The notes under the pieces were generated by a model. The model had not been told where the DNA came from and made no database searches. It saw only the letters and a list, made by a program, of their open reading frames with translations. A stretch of DNA of 46,337 bases, from the NCBI GenBank assembly GCA_020048915.1, contig JAIFLU010000163.1, forward strand, positions 1-46,337. The letters run 5' to 3'. The translations under genes and the position numbers were made by a program. This document shows, one piece after another, positions 24,128 through 32,078 of the stretch. The first letter of the stretch is position 1. Every line of letters starts with the position of its first letter. The stretch is from Bacteroidota bacterium. GTDB lineage: Bacteria; Bacteroidota; Bacteroidia; Bacteroidales; JAAUTT01.

Positions 24128-24676
24128 CTAGCTTTGAATATTTATTTCTTGTAAATTTTCGTGTATCATTTCTTTTATAAATTTCATAACACCAGGATCA
24201 TTTACGGGAGTATCCCCCAGCGTGTTTTTAATTTCTTTAGTGTCTAAAACATATTGCCCTTTTTCGGTTGTATGGGAATAACGAAATTGTATGCCTGTAT
24301 TTGCAGCTATCAAAAGAACTAAAACCCCTGAAATATCCCCCATTGGTTGACGATCGATATTGTTCAGGTCCATCGCAGAGCTCAGTTTTGTTCCTTCCCC
24401 TTCGTGCGAAGTTAGCGTTACGGTTCCGTTGCATTGCTCCACCAATTGCTTATAAAGCGAAATTCCCAATCCAACCTTTCGGGTGGTGCGTGATGTAAAA
24501 AAAGGGTCGCTTGCCTTTTTCAAAACATCTGCCGACATCCCTATTCCATTATCAGTAATTTGAATATATAGTTTGTTCTTTTGTAGACTTTCAGAGACCT
24601 CAATATCAATAAAGGAAGCTTTTGCCCGAATCGAATTCTGCACCAAATCCATTATGTGTAAAGAAATTTCTGTCAT
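24128..24676 (-). CDS. HATPase-domain protein (anti-sigma/kinase-like) of the hyd operon
   Basis: 182 aa from the ATG at 24676, whose first bases overlap the PHP gene stop (ATGA); a longer frame to 24721 lies wholly inside the PHP gene and is rejected. The GHKL ATP-binding elements are present: N box DLVQNSIRAKAS, G1 DNGIGM, and RKVGLGISLYKQL as G2. There is no phosphoacceptor His box and no membrane segment, so it is not a conventional sensor kinase. A C-terminal part of about 80 residues is family-specific. It likely acts as an ATP-dependent switch or Ser/Thr-type kinase in hydrogenase control; the target is unknown. Confidence 0.82.
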   Translation of the reverse strand: MTEISLHIMDLVQNSIRAKASFIDIEVSESLQKNKLYIQITDNGIGMSADVLKKASDPFFTSRTTRKVGLGISLYKQLVEQCNGTVTLTSHEGEGTKLSSAMDLNNIDRQPMGDISGVLVLLIAANTGIQFRYSHTTEKGQYVLDTKEIKNTLGDTPVNDPGVMKFIKEMIHENLQEINIQS

Positions 24677-25413
24677 ATGTTTTTTACTTTGCGGCCATTT
24701 ATGTGATGAAGAGCCTGGCATATTTCGTTGAAATTGACTGTATCCATAGAAAAAATATTGGCATGCCTTCCAATAAACTCTATTTGATGAGCATCTGAAT
24801 TTTTCAGGACTGTGAATTTCTCAAATTCAGGATTATCTTTCAGAAAAATCTCTTTATTTGAGTTGTTTGAAATTTCTATAGCATCAGCTTTTAGCTCCGG
24901 AGGAAGAAAACCTAAATTACTTAACAGGCTATTGGCCGGTTTATTAATATGGGCTGGAATAAATATCCCCCCCAATTGATGTACTTTTACTTCTATTTCT
25001 TCAATCGATTGGTTAATAGCTGCAATTAGCAAGGGTTGTATTTCCTGAAGTATTTGTTCGTTTTTGTCTACCACAACCTGGTATCCAAATAATTTAGGGT
25101 CATTTTGGATTGTCGACATAAAAGAGTCCAAATAGACCTGAAAACGTCCCAAAATTTCATCATTTTCAAAGAACGTAAGGCAATGAACTTCCTCTTTCGA
25201 GGTGACTTCAGCGCCGGTTAGAACAAAGATGCCGCTTTTTTGCCCTAAAACCCTTAAAAGCGGACCATGCAGCGTGCTGTTATGGTCAGTAATCCCTATA
25301 ATGTCGAGGTTCTGTTCAAGTGCCTTCTTTATAATATTTACCGGGCTCATTTCTAAATCGCCGCAAGGCGATAGAACCGAATGAATATGCAGGTCGGCCC
25401 GGTAATTGTTCAT
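24673..25413 (-). CDS. PHP-domain metal-dependent phosphoesterase
   Basis: 246 aa. The PHP motifs are in order: DLHIHS (7-12) with the Asp/His/His metal site, TDHNS near 42, AEVTSKEEVH near 68, PAHINK near 154, and SDAH near 209. PHP proteins hydrolyse phosphoesters or pyrophosphate-type small molecules using two or three metal ions. The gene is sealed between a DRTGG gene (2-base gap) and the HATPase gene (4-base overlap), so it belongs to the hydrogenase signalling module. The substrate is unknown. Confidence 0.88.
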   Translation of the reverse strand: MNNYRADLHIHSVLSPCGDLEMSPVNIIKKALEQNLDIIGITDHNSTLHGPLLRVLGQKSGIFVLTGAEVTSKEEVHCLTFFENDEILGRFQVYLDSFMSTIQNDPKLFGYQVVVDKNEQILQEIQPLLIAAINQSIEEIEVKVHQLGGIFIPAHINKPANSLLSNLGFLPPELKADAIEISNNSNKEIFLKDNPEFEKFTVLKNSDAHQIEFIGRHANIFSMDTVNFNEICQALHHINGRKVKNI

Positions 25414-25415
25414 TT

Positions 25416-25751
25416 TTATTTATTAATAAGATTATAAAGTTTTCCTGAAATTTCGAACGCCGTTAGCGAAGTCCCTAAAATTGGGAGGTCCTCGTTATTG
25501 CTTTCATCCAGGGTGTCTTTATCCGGACGAAGTCCTTTAACAAGAATTACAGCAGCCAGGTCTTTTAAAGAGGCTACAGCCATCACATTTTTATGTGTTT
25601 GCAAGGTTATCCAAATCTCATTTTCGGAGGCGTTGCCCATTACGTCGCTTAATAAATCGGATACATATCCCCCGGATACTTCTTTTTCCAGACCACCATT
25701 TCCGGAAAAGACAATTAGATTTAACTCCTTAATTATTTGAGAGACTTTCAT
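25416..25751 (-). CDS. DRTGG-domain protein 2
   Basis: 111 aa, a single DRTGG-like domain (MKVSQIIKELNL, then YVSDLLSDVMGNASENEIWITLQTHKNVMAVASL). The family name motif itself is not conserved here. It is a paralogue of the protein at 27587, sharing the SDLxSDV segment and overall length. DRTGG domains occur in HPr kinase and phosphotransacetylase regulatory regions and may bind small ligands. The function in hydrogenase operons is not established. Confidence 0.8.
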   Translation of the reverse strand: MKVSQIIKELNLIVFSGNGGLEKEVSGGYVSDLLSDVMGNASENEIWITLQTHKNVMAVASLKDLAAVILVKGLRPDKDTLDESNNEDLPILGTSLTAFEISGKLYNLINK

Positions 25752-25787
25752 CGTTGTTTTTTATTAATAAATTAGTTGTTTAAGCGA

Positions 25788-27170
25788 TTAAAAATCCAGT
25801 TCAACATTCCATTTATTTTCAAATTTTTCTTTCCCCCAAATATTTTCCAGTACCTGATGCGATTCTTCTTTGGTGAAAATCTTCCGCTTTTCGAGCAATT
25901 TCTGAACAAATATACATTGAGCGATATTGGCATTCCCCTGAACAACATCTTCGGCAAGCGATGCGCATTTGGGAGAGCCACAAGTGCCGCAGTCAACCAG
26001 CGGTAAGTGCCGCAAAAGTTCATGTACTTTTTTCATTTTCTTCATTGCTTCCAGCATGTCGTCATCGAGTTTCACTATCGATCGTGGTTTAACTTTGGCA
26101 ACCCGGATATTTGCCAGCAGAAAGCTTTTTTCTGTTAGAATATCTTCTTCCGGCTCAATACCTCTGATGATTTTCCGGGCAGCTGCTTCGGCCCGTAAAT
26201 GCAACCTGCGAACGGTAAGGAATCGGTTTCCCGAGATTAAAACCCCTCCGGCACAACTCTCATCGCAAGCACGCATTTCCAGAAAATCGAAATGGGGGAG
26301 GTCTTCGTTTTCGAGTTTATCAAGGAATTCAATTACATTGTGTATTCCATCCACAGCAATGCTTCTTCCTTTAGCATTTTCGGATTCGCCACGGGTGAGT
26401 GTCCACAAAATATTTTGGGGAGAAAGAAATTTCCGTGTTGGTACCGGGCATGTCTCCTTATCGTTTTGCTTGATTCCCGAATATACTTTGTTATACAAAG
26501 TATTCATATTTATTACTCCGGTAACATCTGATTTCTCATCTCCTACAGGACTTTTAATTGCGGCAATCTTTGCAGCACATGGGGTAATATAGAAAAGGCC
26601 AATTTCGTCTTCTTTATATCCCAGGTCTGAAAATTTCTTTTTATTGTAAATTGCCGCAATATCTAATGGAGCTTTAAGAAGCAAAATATTTTCGACCAAG
26701 GCCGGGAATTTTACCTGGATTAACCGAACAATAGCTGGGCAAAACGATGAAATTACTGGTTTTGAATCGTCGTGATCATCCATGTAAGGGTTAATTTGAT
26801 CTGCCAGAATATCAACCGAATGTTCAATTTCATAAATGTGGGTAAATCCTAACCCCATTAATTCGCTATATATCTGCTCTGTGGATATTGTCTTTGGGAA
26901 TTGACCAATAAAAACGGAAGGAACCAATGCAACCCGAATCGGGTATGAAAATATCTTGTCAAAATCGTCTTGCTCAATAATAATTGCCAATACCGGGCAT
27001 GCCCGAAAACATTCTCCGCAATCTACACACCGGTTATTGGACAAAACAGCTTTACCATTTTTTATTCGTATTGCTTCGGTTGGGCAAACTTTCATGCAAT
27101 GTGTGCATCCGATACAAACATCTTCCCTTATTTTCAGGGCATGGTGAAATTCCTTTACCGGTTCTATCAT
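25788..27170 (-). CDS. Sensory-type [FeFe]-hydrogenase (HydS-like) with FeS domain
   Basis: 460 aa. Two N-terminal 4Fe-4S motifs (Cys19/22/25/29 and Cys48/51/54/58) precede a hydrogenase large-subunit domain. Its H-cluster motifs are divergent: L1 SSFCPAI with ligand Cys144 but Phe143 where active enzymes have the proton-shuttle Cys; L2 TPCAAK with Cys198 and Lys201; L3 RACDESCAGG with Cys302 and Cys306. The four cluster ligands and the Lys are kept. The catalytic Cys and two Met positions are not, as in putative sensory group C/D hydrogenases. The C-terminal tail (CGTCGSPKC at 394-402, Cys419) is a fourth-type FeS domain. No PAS domain is seen, favouring a group D-like protein. It overlaps the RsbW-like gene by 4 bases, so output may go through that ATPase. 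Confidence 0.85.
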   Translation of the reverse strand: MIEPVKEFHHALKIREDVCIGCTHCMKVCPTEAIRIKNGKAVLSNNRCVDCGECFRACPVLAIIIEQDDFDKIFSYPIRVALVPSVFIGQFPKTISTEQIYSELMGLGFTHIYEIEHSVDILADQINPYMDDHDDSKPVISSFCPAIVRLIQVKFPALVENILLLKAPLDIAAIYNKKKFSDLGYKEDEIGLFYITPCAAKIAAIKSPVGDEKSDVTGVINMNTLYNKVYSGIKQNDKETCPVPTRKFLSPQNILWTLTRGESENAKGRSIAVDGIHNVIEFLDKLENEDLPHFDFLEMRACDESCAGGVLISGNRFLTVRRLHLRAEAAARKIIRGIEPEEDILTEKSFLLANIRVAKVKPRSIVKLDDDMLEAMKKMKKVHELLRHLPLVDCGTCGSPKCASLAEDVVQGNANIAQCIFVQKLLEKRKIFTKEESHQVLENIWGKEKFENKWNVELDF

Positions 27171-27580
27171 CTCAGAAGCGTAGTAAGTTCCACAATAGTG
27201 CCTTTTCCTGGTTCGCTTTCGATATTGAGTTTATCTGCATTCTTTAACATATTGGGTAATCCCATTCCTGCTCCAAATCCCATTTCCCTGACTTTTTGAG
27301 AGGCAGTTGAATACCCTTCCTTCATAGCCTGTTTGATATCGGGAATGCCTGGACCTTCATCGCTAAGGCGTATAAATACTTTATCAGGTTCAATGTCCAC
27401 ATCAATAGTTCCCCGATGTGCATGGGCAACAATATTTACTTCGCCTTCATACAATGCGACCACAATTCTTTTAATCAATTGAGAATCGACATTCAATTGC
27501 TTTAAAAGCTTCTTTAATTGGCTGGAAGCATTTCCTGCCCGCGAAAAATCGCCACCTTCTATGGAATATTGAAAATGCAC
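27167..27580 (-). CDS. RsbW-like anti-sigma/serine kinase ATPase
   Basis: 137 aa, the size of RsbW/SpoIIAB-type GHKL proteins. Elements: N box YEGEVNIVAHA, G1 DEGPGIPD, and GAGMGLPNM as G2. There is no sensor or transmembrane part. Known relatives sequester sigma factors or phosphorylate anti-sigma antagonists on Ser. Here no sigma factor or STAS antagonist gene is adjacent, so the partner may be one of the DRTGG proteins or HydS; this is inference from the tight operon (6 bases from DRTGG-1, 4-base overlap with HydS). Confidence 0.85.
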   Translation of the reverse strand: MHFQYSIEGGDFSRAGNASSQLKKLLKQLNVDSQLIKRIVVALYEGEVNIVAHAHRGTIDVDIEPDKVFIRLSDEGPGIPDIKQAMKEGYSTASQKVREMGFGAGMGLPNMLKNADKLNIESEPGKGTIVELTTLLR

Positions 27581-27586
27581 AATGAT

Positions 27587-27931
27587 TTAATAAACTGGTT
27601 TAAGACCGGCTTGAAACAACAAACCACAGGTTTTGAACATGGAATAACAACATTCGATAATTACAATATTATTTTCGTTTGCCAGATCGATTATTTCGGA
27701 AGTAACTTTTTTATTTCGAACCATCACAATGCAGGTTATATCAGCCATTTCGGCGGTACGAATCGTTTGGACATTGGAGAGGCCGGTAATTAGTAAAATA
27801 TTGCTCGTCTGTAATGTCAACACATCGCTCATCAGATCAGAAGCAAACCCCATTTCTACATCCTTTTCCAGGTTTTCTTTCCCTAGTATTACAGATCCGT
27901 CTAATGTTTTAACAATTTCGGCTATTTTCAT
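27587..27931 (-). CDS. DRTGG-domain protein 1, first gene of the hyd operon
   Basis: 114 aa from the ATG at 27931; a TTG nine bases further up is in frame but less likely. It has the DRTGG-like fold pattern (MKIAEIVKTLDGSVI, then FASDLMSDVLTLQTSNILLITGL) and is a paralogue of the protein at 25416. Near the C-terminus IIECCYSMFKTCG contains three Cys absent from the paralogue, which could bind metal or a cluster. As first gene it follows a predicted promoter at 28015-28045. Confidence 0.8.
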   Translation of the reverse strand: MKIAEIVKTLDGSVILGKENLEKDVEMGFASDLMSDVLTLQTSNILLITGLSNVQTIRTAEMADITCIVMVRNKKVTSEIIDLANENNIVIIECCYSMFKTCGLLFQAGLKPVY

Positions 27932-28014
27932 ATTCTTCAACTAGTTGTATAGATGTTGCAAACTTCAATGCCGGCGTGGGTTGGAACAAAGCACTGTAGT
28001 TACTTACGAAAATA

Positions 28015-28045
28015 CAAAATTCATTGTGATTGGCGTAACACCAAA
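28015..28045 (-). promoter_or_regulatory. Predicted hyd operon promoter with a Rex-like sequence in the spacer
   Basis: On the minus strand: TTTG (28042-28045), 19 bases, GAATTTTG (28015-28022), one mismatch from TAnnTTTG. The spacer contains TTGTGAT-TGGC-GTAACAC (28024-28041, plus-strand reading). Its left half equals the Rex half-site TTGTGAW and its right half matches the inverted half-site in 4 of 7 positions. Confidence 0.45.
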
Positions 28046-28089
28046 AATCATATTCTGTTAATATAGAATTGATCTTAATAAACAGGTAG

Positions 28090-29706
28090 TTACTTGAGCT
28101 TCCTGTCGTATGCCGCATTATAGGTGTTCCAGAATTCAGGATTGGAATTTATCTGATTCCAGTATAGTGGCATTGTTTTGGGAATGACTTCAGAATAAGG
28201 AAATTCTTCTGTGATGGATGGACTAATCTTGTTTACAAAAAACTCACGGTGCTGAAAGTATCCATTATATTTTCCGGCCATGCGGTTTCCGCTTAAATCG
28301 GTAACAGCTCCTATTGTGAGTACCAGGTCGCCTTCGTCGGTAAGCAGATTTAGTGTCTCCGTATCAATTTTCAACAAAATTCGCACGATATTTTTCGATA
28401 CCGATATTGCGTTAATTGGTATTCGGGTTTTTCCATACCGTATGCTGAAATTGCTGGTGTCTTTCCCTGATATTGTATCTACATTTCGATTAAAGTGGAT
28501 GTCGAGCACTCTAATTTTTTTTCGAAGAACAGTTTGACTGAATGCAAACGTTGAAGTATCCACCCGATTCCTGATTTTAAAATAATTTCCAAAAGAAAGA
28601 TAATGAGGGTAATATTTTCCGTCGAGTTCCCGGTATTCTATATCCAAATTGTACAACGGACCGTCGTAATCTTTGTCGAAAATATGTGTCTCGTAAACTA
28701 TTTTCGAAATTGCAAAATTGTCGGTACGCAACACCAGGTAACCCTTTGCCGAAAAATTAGCAGCCGAATCGTACCCATAACGGTTGTTGTACTCAAAGCT
28801 AATGCTATAAACCTGCACATCGTTCATGTACGAAATACTGTCAATTTTAAAGTCGTGGTTGCGAACAAAGCTTTTCGAGAAATAATCGAGGAACGATAAA
28901 GTAAATCTGTTGTTGTTGCGTAGGGCGTCGTGACTTCTCAGTATAAGAAATTCGTTGCCATCCATGGGATGGATGTGAGCCCCAGGGATAAATTTCATTT
29001 TACGGTTATCGTAGAGCATAATTTGAGAGCTATCATAAGGGAATTGAGGATTGTAGCGCAATTGAAGCAGCCTTATACGGGTTGTTTTTACATCGTCACT
29101 GGCAAAACCTTTGTCTTCAACCTCAATTGCCGCTTCAAATAAGTTGTAGTATTTCCGCTTGATTTCCAGGTAATCACGGTAATAACCGCCAATTTGATAA
29201 GGGCTTTGAGGGTAGTTTAATTCCATATTCGCTATAGCCTTTTTGATAAGCTTTTCAGCTGTTCCCCGTTTATTTTTTGTTTTTACAATTACCTGATCGA
29301 GCATGTGCGCATAAGGTTTTAGCTTAATTGTCAGGTATTCTTCATTTTTATATTCAGTAATAGGGAGCACGTAATTTTTGTATCCCATCGACGAAATATA
29401 CACTGTGTCGCCTTTACAGGAATATGGGATATGGAAAGTGAATTCGCCTGAATTATTCGGTATAACGCCTATTCCGATATTTTTAATATAAATATTGGCC
29501 ACATCTACAGGGGACTTTGTTTCACTATTAATTATTCTGCCCCGCATTGTAATATCAGCCTGGGCAAAAAGAACGGAATTTAATATTAGAAGATAGATGA
29601 AAAGAGCTGTGTTTTTAGTATAAAAACATAATTTATACTTGTAAAATATTGATAAAATGCGATATGTCAGATAAGGTGAATTATGCATCATTTGAGGTTT
29701 TAGCAT
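28090..29706 (-). CDS. Carboxypeptidase-regulatory-domain envelope protein
   Basis: 538 aa if started at the first ATG; ATGs at 29691 or 29688 would shorten the odd, basic N-terminus and are equally possible. A hydrophobic export segment ends VLFAQA near residue 50. It is followed by a CarboxypepD_reg-like beta-sandwich (TMRGRIINSETKSPVDVANIYIKN, about 54-135) of the kind found on outer-membrane receptors. The remaining 400 residues are beta-rich with repeated Tyr/Asp and no plug or TonB-receptor barrel. I do not recognise a catalytic motif. It is probably a periplasmic or outer-membrane protein. Its stop lies 158 bases before the hyd operon, on the same strand. Confidence 0.72.
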   Translation of the reverse strand: MLKPQMMHNSPYLTYRILSIFYKYKLCFYTKNTALFIYLLILNSVLFAQADITMRGRIINSETKSPVDVANIYIKNIGIGVIPNNSGEFTFHIPYSCKGDTVYISSMGYKNYVLPITEYKNEEYLTIKLKPYAHMLDQVIVKTKNKRGTAEKLIKKAIANMELNYPQSPYQIGGYYRDYLEIKRKYYNLFEAAIEVEDKGFASDDVKTTRIRLLQLRYNPQFPYDSSQIMLYDNRKMKFIPGAHIHPMDGNEFLILRSHDALRNNNRFTLSFLDYFSKSFVRNHDFKIDSISYMNDVQVYSISFEYNNRYGYDSAANFSAKGYLVLRTDNFAISKIVYETHIFDKDYDGPLYNLDIEYRELDGKYYPHYLSFGNYFKIRNRVDTSTFAFSQTVLRKKIRVLDIHFNRNVDTISGKDTSNFSIRYGKTRIPINAISVSKNIVRILLKIDTETLNLLTDEGDLVLTIGAVTDLSGNRMAGKYNGYFQHREFFVNKISPSITEEFPYSEVIPKTMPLYWNQINSNPEFWNTYNAAYDRKLK

Positions 29707-29891
29707 AATGGTGAATGAAATTACGAATTTTTAACCATAAAATGACGTTGTTATTAAGGAAACCAGCGAAAGTAAAACTACACTGATATCTGCTATGCCT
29801 ATGGATATAAGATCGGTTTGTTGGAAATTACCCTATTTGCAAGGGAGTTGTTTGATATTGTTTACTCAAGGACCTGAGAATTCACCTGTCT

Positions 29892-30656
29892 TTACCGTGT
29901 AAAAACCCAGGTATTCTCTTTTGTAAGCCGGGTATTAAATTGGTACCCTTCCGAATTAAAAAGCTTAATATCTTCCGCGTTGTTCAGTTTATTTTGAATA
30001 ATAAACCGGGTCATCATTCCTCGTGCTTTTTTTGCATACATTACAATCATGGAATATTTACCGTTTCGCTCTTCCCGAAATTCGGGGGTAATAATAGTTG
30101 CCTTAAGTAATTTTGGATGAATTGATTTAAAATATTCGGCCGATGCCAGGTTGATAATCACGTTGCTGTTTATTGCAGCTAGTTGTAGATTAAGATTATT
30201 GGTGATTTTATTGTTCCAAAATTTATACAAACCAGTGGTGGACTTAATCATCAGTTTTGTTCCCATTTCGAGCCGGTAGGGTTGTATAAGATCGAGCGGT
30301 CGTATTACTCCATATAATCCCGAGAGAATGCGAAGGTGTTGCTGCGCATTATCAAAATCACTTTTCGAAAAGGTTTGGGCTTGCATACCATTGTATACCT
30401 CTCCTTTAAAAGCAAGAATGGCTTGCTTCGCATTTTGAGGGGTAAAGGGAGTATTCCAGTGGAAATAGCGTTCGTAATTCAAGCGGGAAATGGCGGGACT
30501 AACCGACATTAATTCGGCAATATCCTCGGGTGTTAATTTGCGTAGCTCCGAAATAAGTTTTGAGGATTCTTTCAGATATTCCGGTTGAGTATATTCACCA
30601 ATAAGCTGTTGCGGTTTGAAATCGAGTGTTTTTGATGGAGAAATAACAATAAGCAT
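29892..30656 (-). CDS. yaaA: Peroxide stress protein YaaA (DUF328)
   Basis: 254 aa, normal family length. Characteristic segments are the N-terminal MLIVISPSKTLDF, then NYERYFHWNTPFTPQNAKQAILAFKGEVYNGM, LRILSGLYGVIRPLDLIQPYRLEMG and IVMYAKKARG. In E. coli YaaA limits free intracellular iron and so protects DNA during peroxide stress; it is cytoplasmic. It stands alone between the envelope protein gene and the kinase gene, and no operator is evident. Confidence 0.93.
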   Translation of the reverse strand: MLIVISPSKTLDFKPQQLIGEYTQPEYLKESSKLISELRKLTPEDIAELMSVSPAISRLNYERYFHWNTPFTPQNAKQAILAFKGEVYNGMQAQTFSKSDFDNAQQHLRILSGLYGVIRPLDLIQPYRLEMGTKLMIKSTTGLYKFWNNKITNNLNLQLAAINSNVIINLASAEYFKSIHPKLLKATIITPEFREERNGKYSMIVMYAKKARGMMTRFIIQNKLNNAEDIKLFNSEGYQFNTRLTKENTWVFTR

Positions 30657-30704
30657 ATTGGCGGAATAATATTATGGGTGCTTTGATGAGTTTTAATTGA
30701 TACT

Positions 30705-32078
30705 TTAAAAACTCAGTGTGAAAACAGTCTCCATTTCGGGAATTGAATTAGCGGTGATTGTACCTCCATGTAATCGCATAATTTGACGCGATAAGCTTAA
30801 CCCTATACCCGAACCGGTTGGTTTGGTCGTAAAGAAAGGAATAAATATTTTGTCGAGTACATCTTTTAAAATCCCAACACCGTTATCAATTACCTGTATA
30901 GTTACCCTGCCGCGTTTATTATAAAATGCTTTTAACTCTATTTGTGGATTAGGTCTTCCTTGTAGTGCATGAATTGAATTCTTCAGTAAATTAATAATTA
31001 CCTGCTCAATAAGCTGTTCATCTACCGAGAACTCAATATCTTCGGGCATTATCGATAGTGTAAACTTGATATTGTTGACCTTAAATTCTTCATCCATCAA
31101 TATTTCAATGTTCTTTAAAAGCGATTTGAAATTCGAAATTTTGAATATTGGTATAGGGATTCGGGTCAGATTCCGGTATGTGTTCACAAAATGTAATAAA
31201 CCGGTACTTCTTTTATTGATGGTCTGTAATGCCTGATGAATTTCTCCCATACTTTCGCCATCGATACAAACCTGGCCTTGTTCATTTTGGGTCGAATTTA
31301 CCTGCATCGACGAAAGCATGTTCTCAATGGTAGACGATAAGGAAGCAATGGGGGTAATTGAGTTCATAATCTCGTGCGTAAGCACACGTATTAGCTTCTG
31401 CCAAGCCTCGGTTTCCTGCTCTTCCAGAACATTCTGAATATTCTTTATCGTAGCTAGGGTAATCTGTTTGTCTTTAATTTTTAACTCCGTGGCAAATATG
31501 GCTAACTGAAGAATATCGTCTTCATCCTGCACTTTTACCAGGGCATTTTGGCCGGCAGAAATATTGAGCAGTGTGTCAACCAGCTCTTTACTCAGGCTAT
31601 TTAAACTGTTGATGTTTCGTAACGAATTAATTTGAAACAACCTTTTAGCCGCTTTATTAACCATTTCGACCTCACCATCCTTTGCCCGATAGGCAATGAT
31701 ACTCACATCAATGTTCTGAACAATGCTTTGGAGGTAATGGAAATGTTCTTCTTTTTCCGAACGGACCTTTTGGAAATCCTGAATTACGTCATTAAATGCT
31801 TTACTCAGGTCGTCGAAAGAGGAACCCAATCCTTCCCCCTGAAACGACCGGGTAAATTCGGAAAATCGTATAGATTCTAAAAAACTGGCCAGGTCTCTGT
31901 TTGTTTTATTGATGTACCTGAATAGCGAGAATATTTGAAATATTATTAGTATTCCAATAATAAAAACCGTAATAAAGGTGTCTTTATCAATAAACAACAG
32001 GTAAAAAAAGAAGAAGAAAGATGTGGCTAATAGTATTATCCGCACCATACTCACGAAATAGAACCGCTTATAAATCAT
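30705..32078 (-). CDS. NtrB-like sensor histidine kinase
   Basis: 457 aa from the ATG at 32078; a 14-residue longer frame lies inside the response-regulator gene and is rejected. Two membrane helices (about 11-29 and 33-53) form a short hairpin with almost no periplasmic loop. A HAMP/PAS-like region follows (about 60-215). Next come the HisKA box with His235 in LTHEIMNSITP and a HATPase domain with NLLKNSIHAL, DNGVGI and GSGIGLSLSRQI. It overlaps the sigma-54 regulator gene by 11 bases, so the two are co-translated partners. The lack of an external sensor domain suggests it reads membrane or cytoplasmic state. Confidence 0.93.
   Translation of the reverse strand: MIYKRFYFVSMVRIILLATSFFFFFYLLFIDKDTFITVFIIGILIIFQIFSLFRYINKTNRDLASFLESIRFSEFTRSFQGEGLGSSFDDLSKAFNDVIQDFQKVRSEKEEHFHYLQSIVQNIDVSIIAYRAKDGEVEMVNKAAKRLFQINSLRNINSLNSLSKELVDTLLNISAGQNALVKVQDEDDILQLAIFATELKIKDKQITLATIKNIQNVLEEQETEAWQKLIRVLTHEIMNSITPIASLSSTIENMLSSMQVNSTQNEQGQVCIDGESMGEIHQALQTINKRSTGLLHFVNTYRNLTRIPIPIFKISNFKSLLKNIEILMDEEFKVNNIKFTLSIMPEDIEFSVDEQLIEQVIINLLKNSIHALQGRPNPQIELKAFYNKRGRVTIQVIDNGVGILKDVLDKIFIPFFTTKPTGSGIGLSLSRQIMRLHGGTITANSIPEMETVFTLSF

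Noticed and set aside
24677-24721. Longer N-terminus for the HATPase protein
   Set aside because: It lies entirely in the PHP gene in another frame; the ATGA stop-start overlap at 24673-24676 is the standard coupling arrangement.
25969-26592. 207-codon plus-strand ORF inside the HydS-like gene
   Set aside because: Antisense shadow of a gene with clear cysteine motifs on the other strand; no promoter, no recognisable protein.
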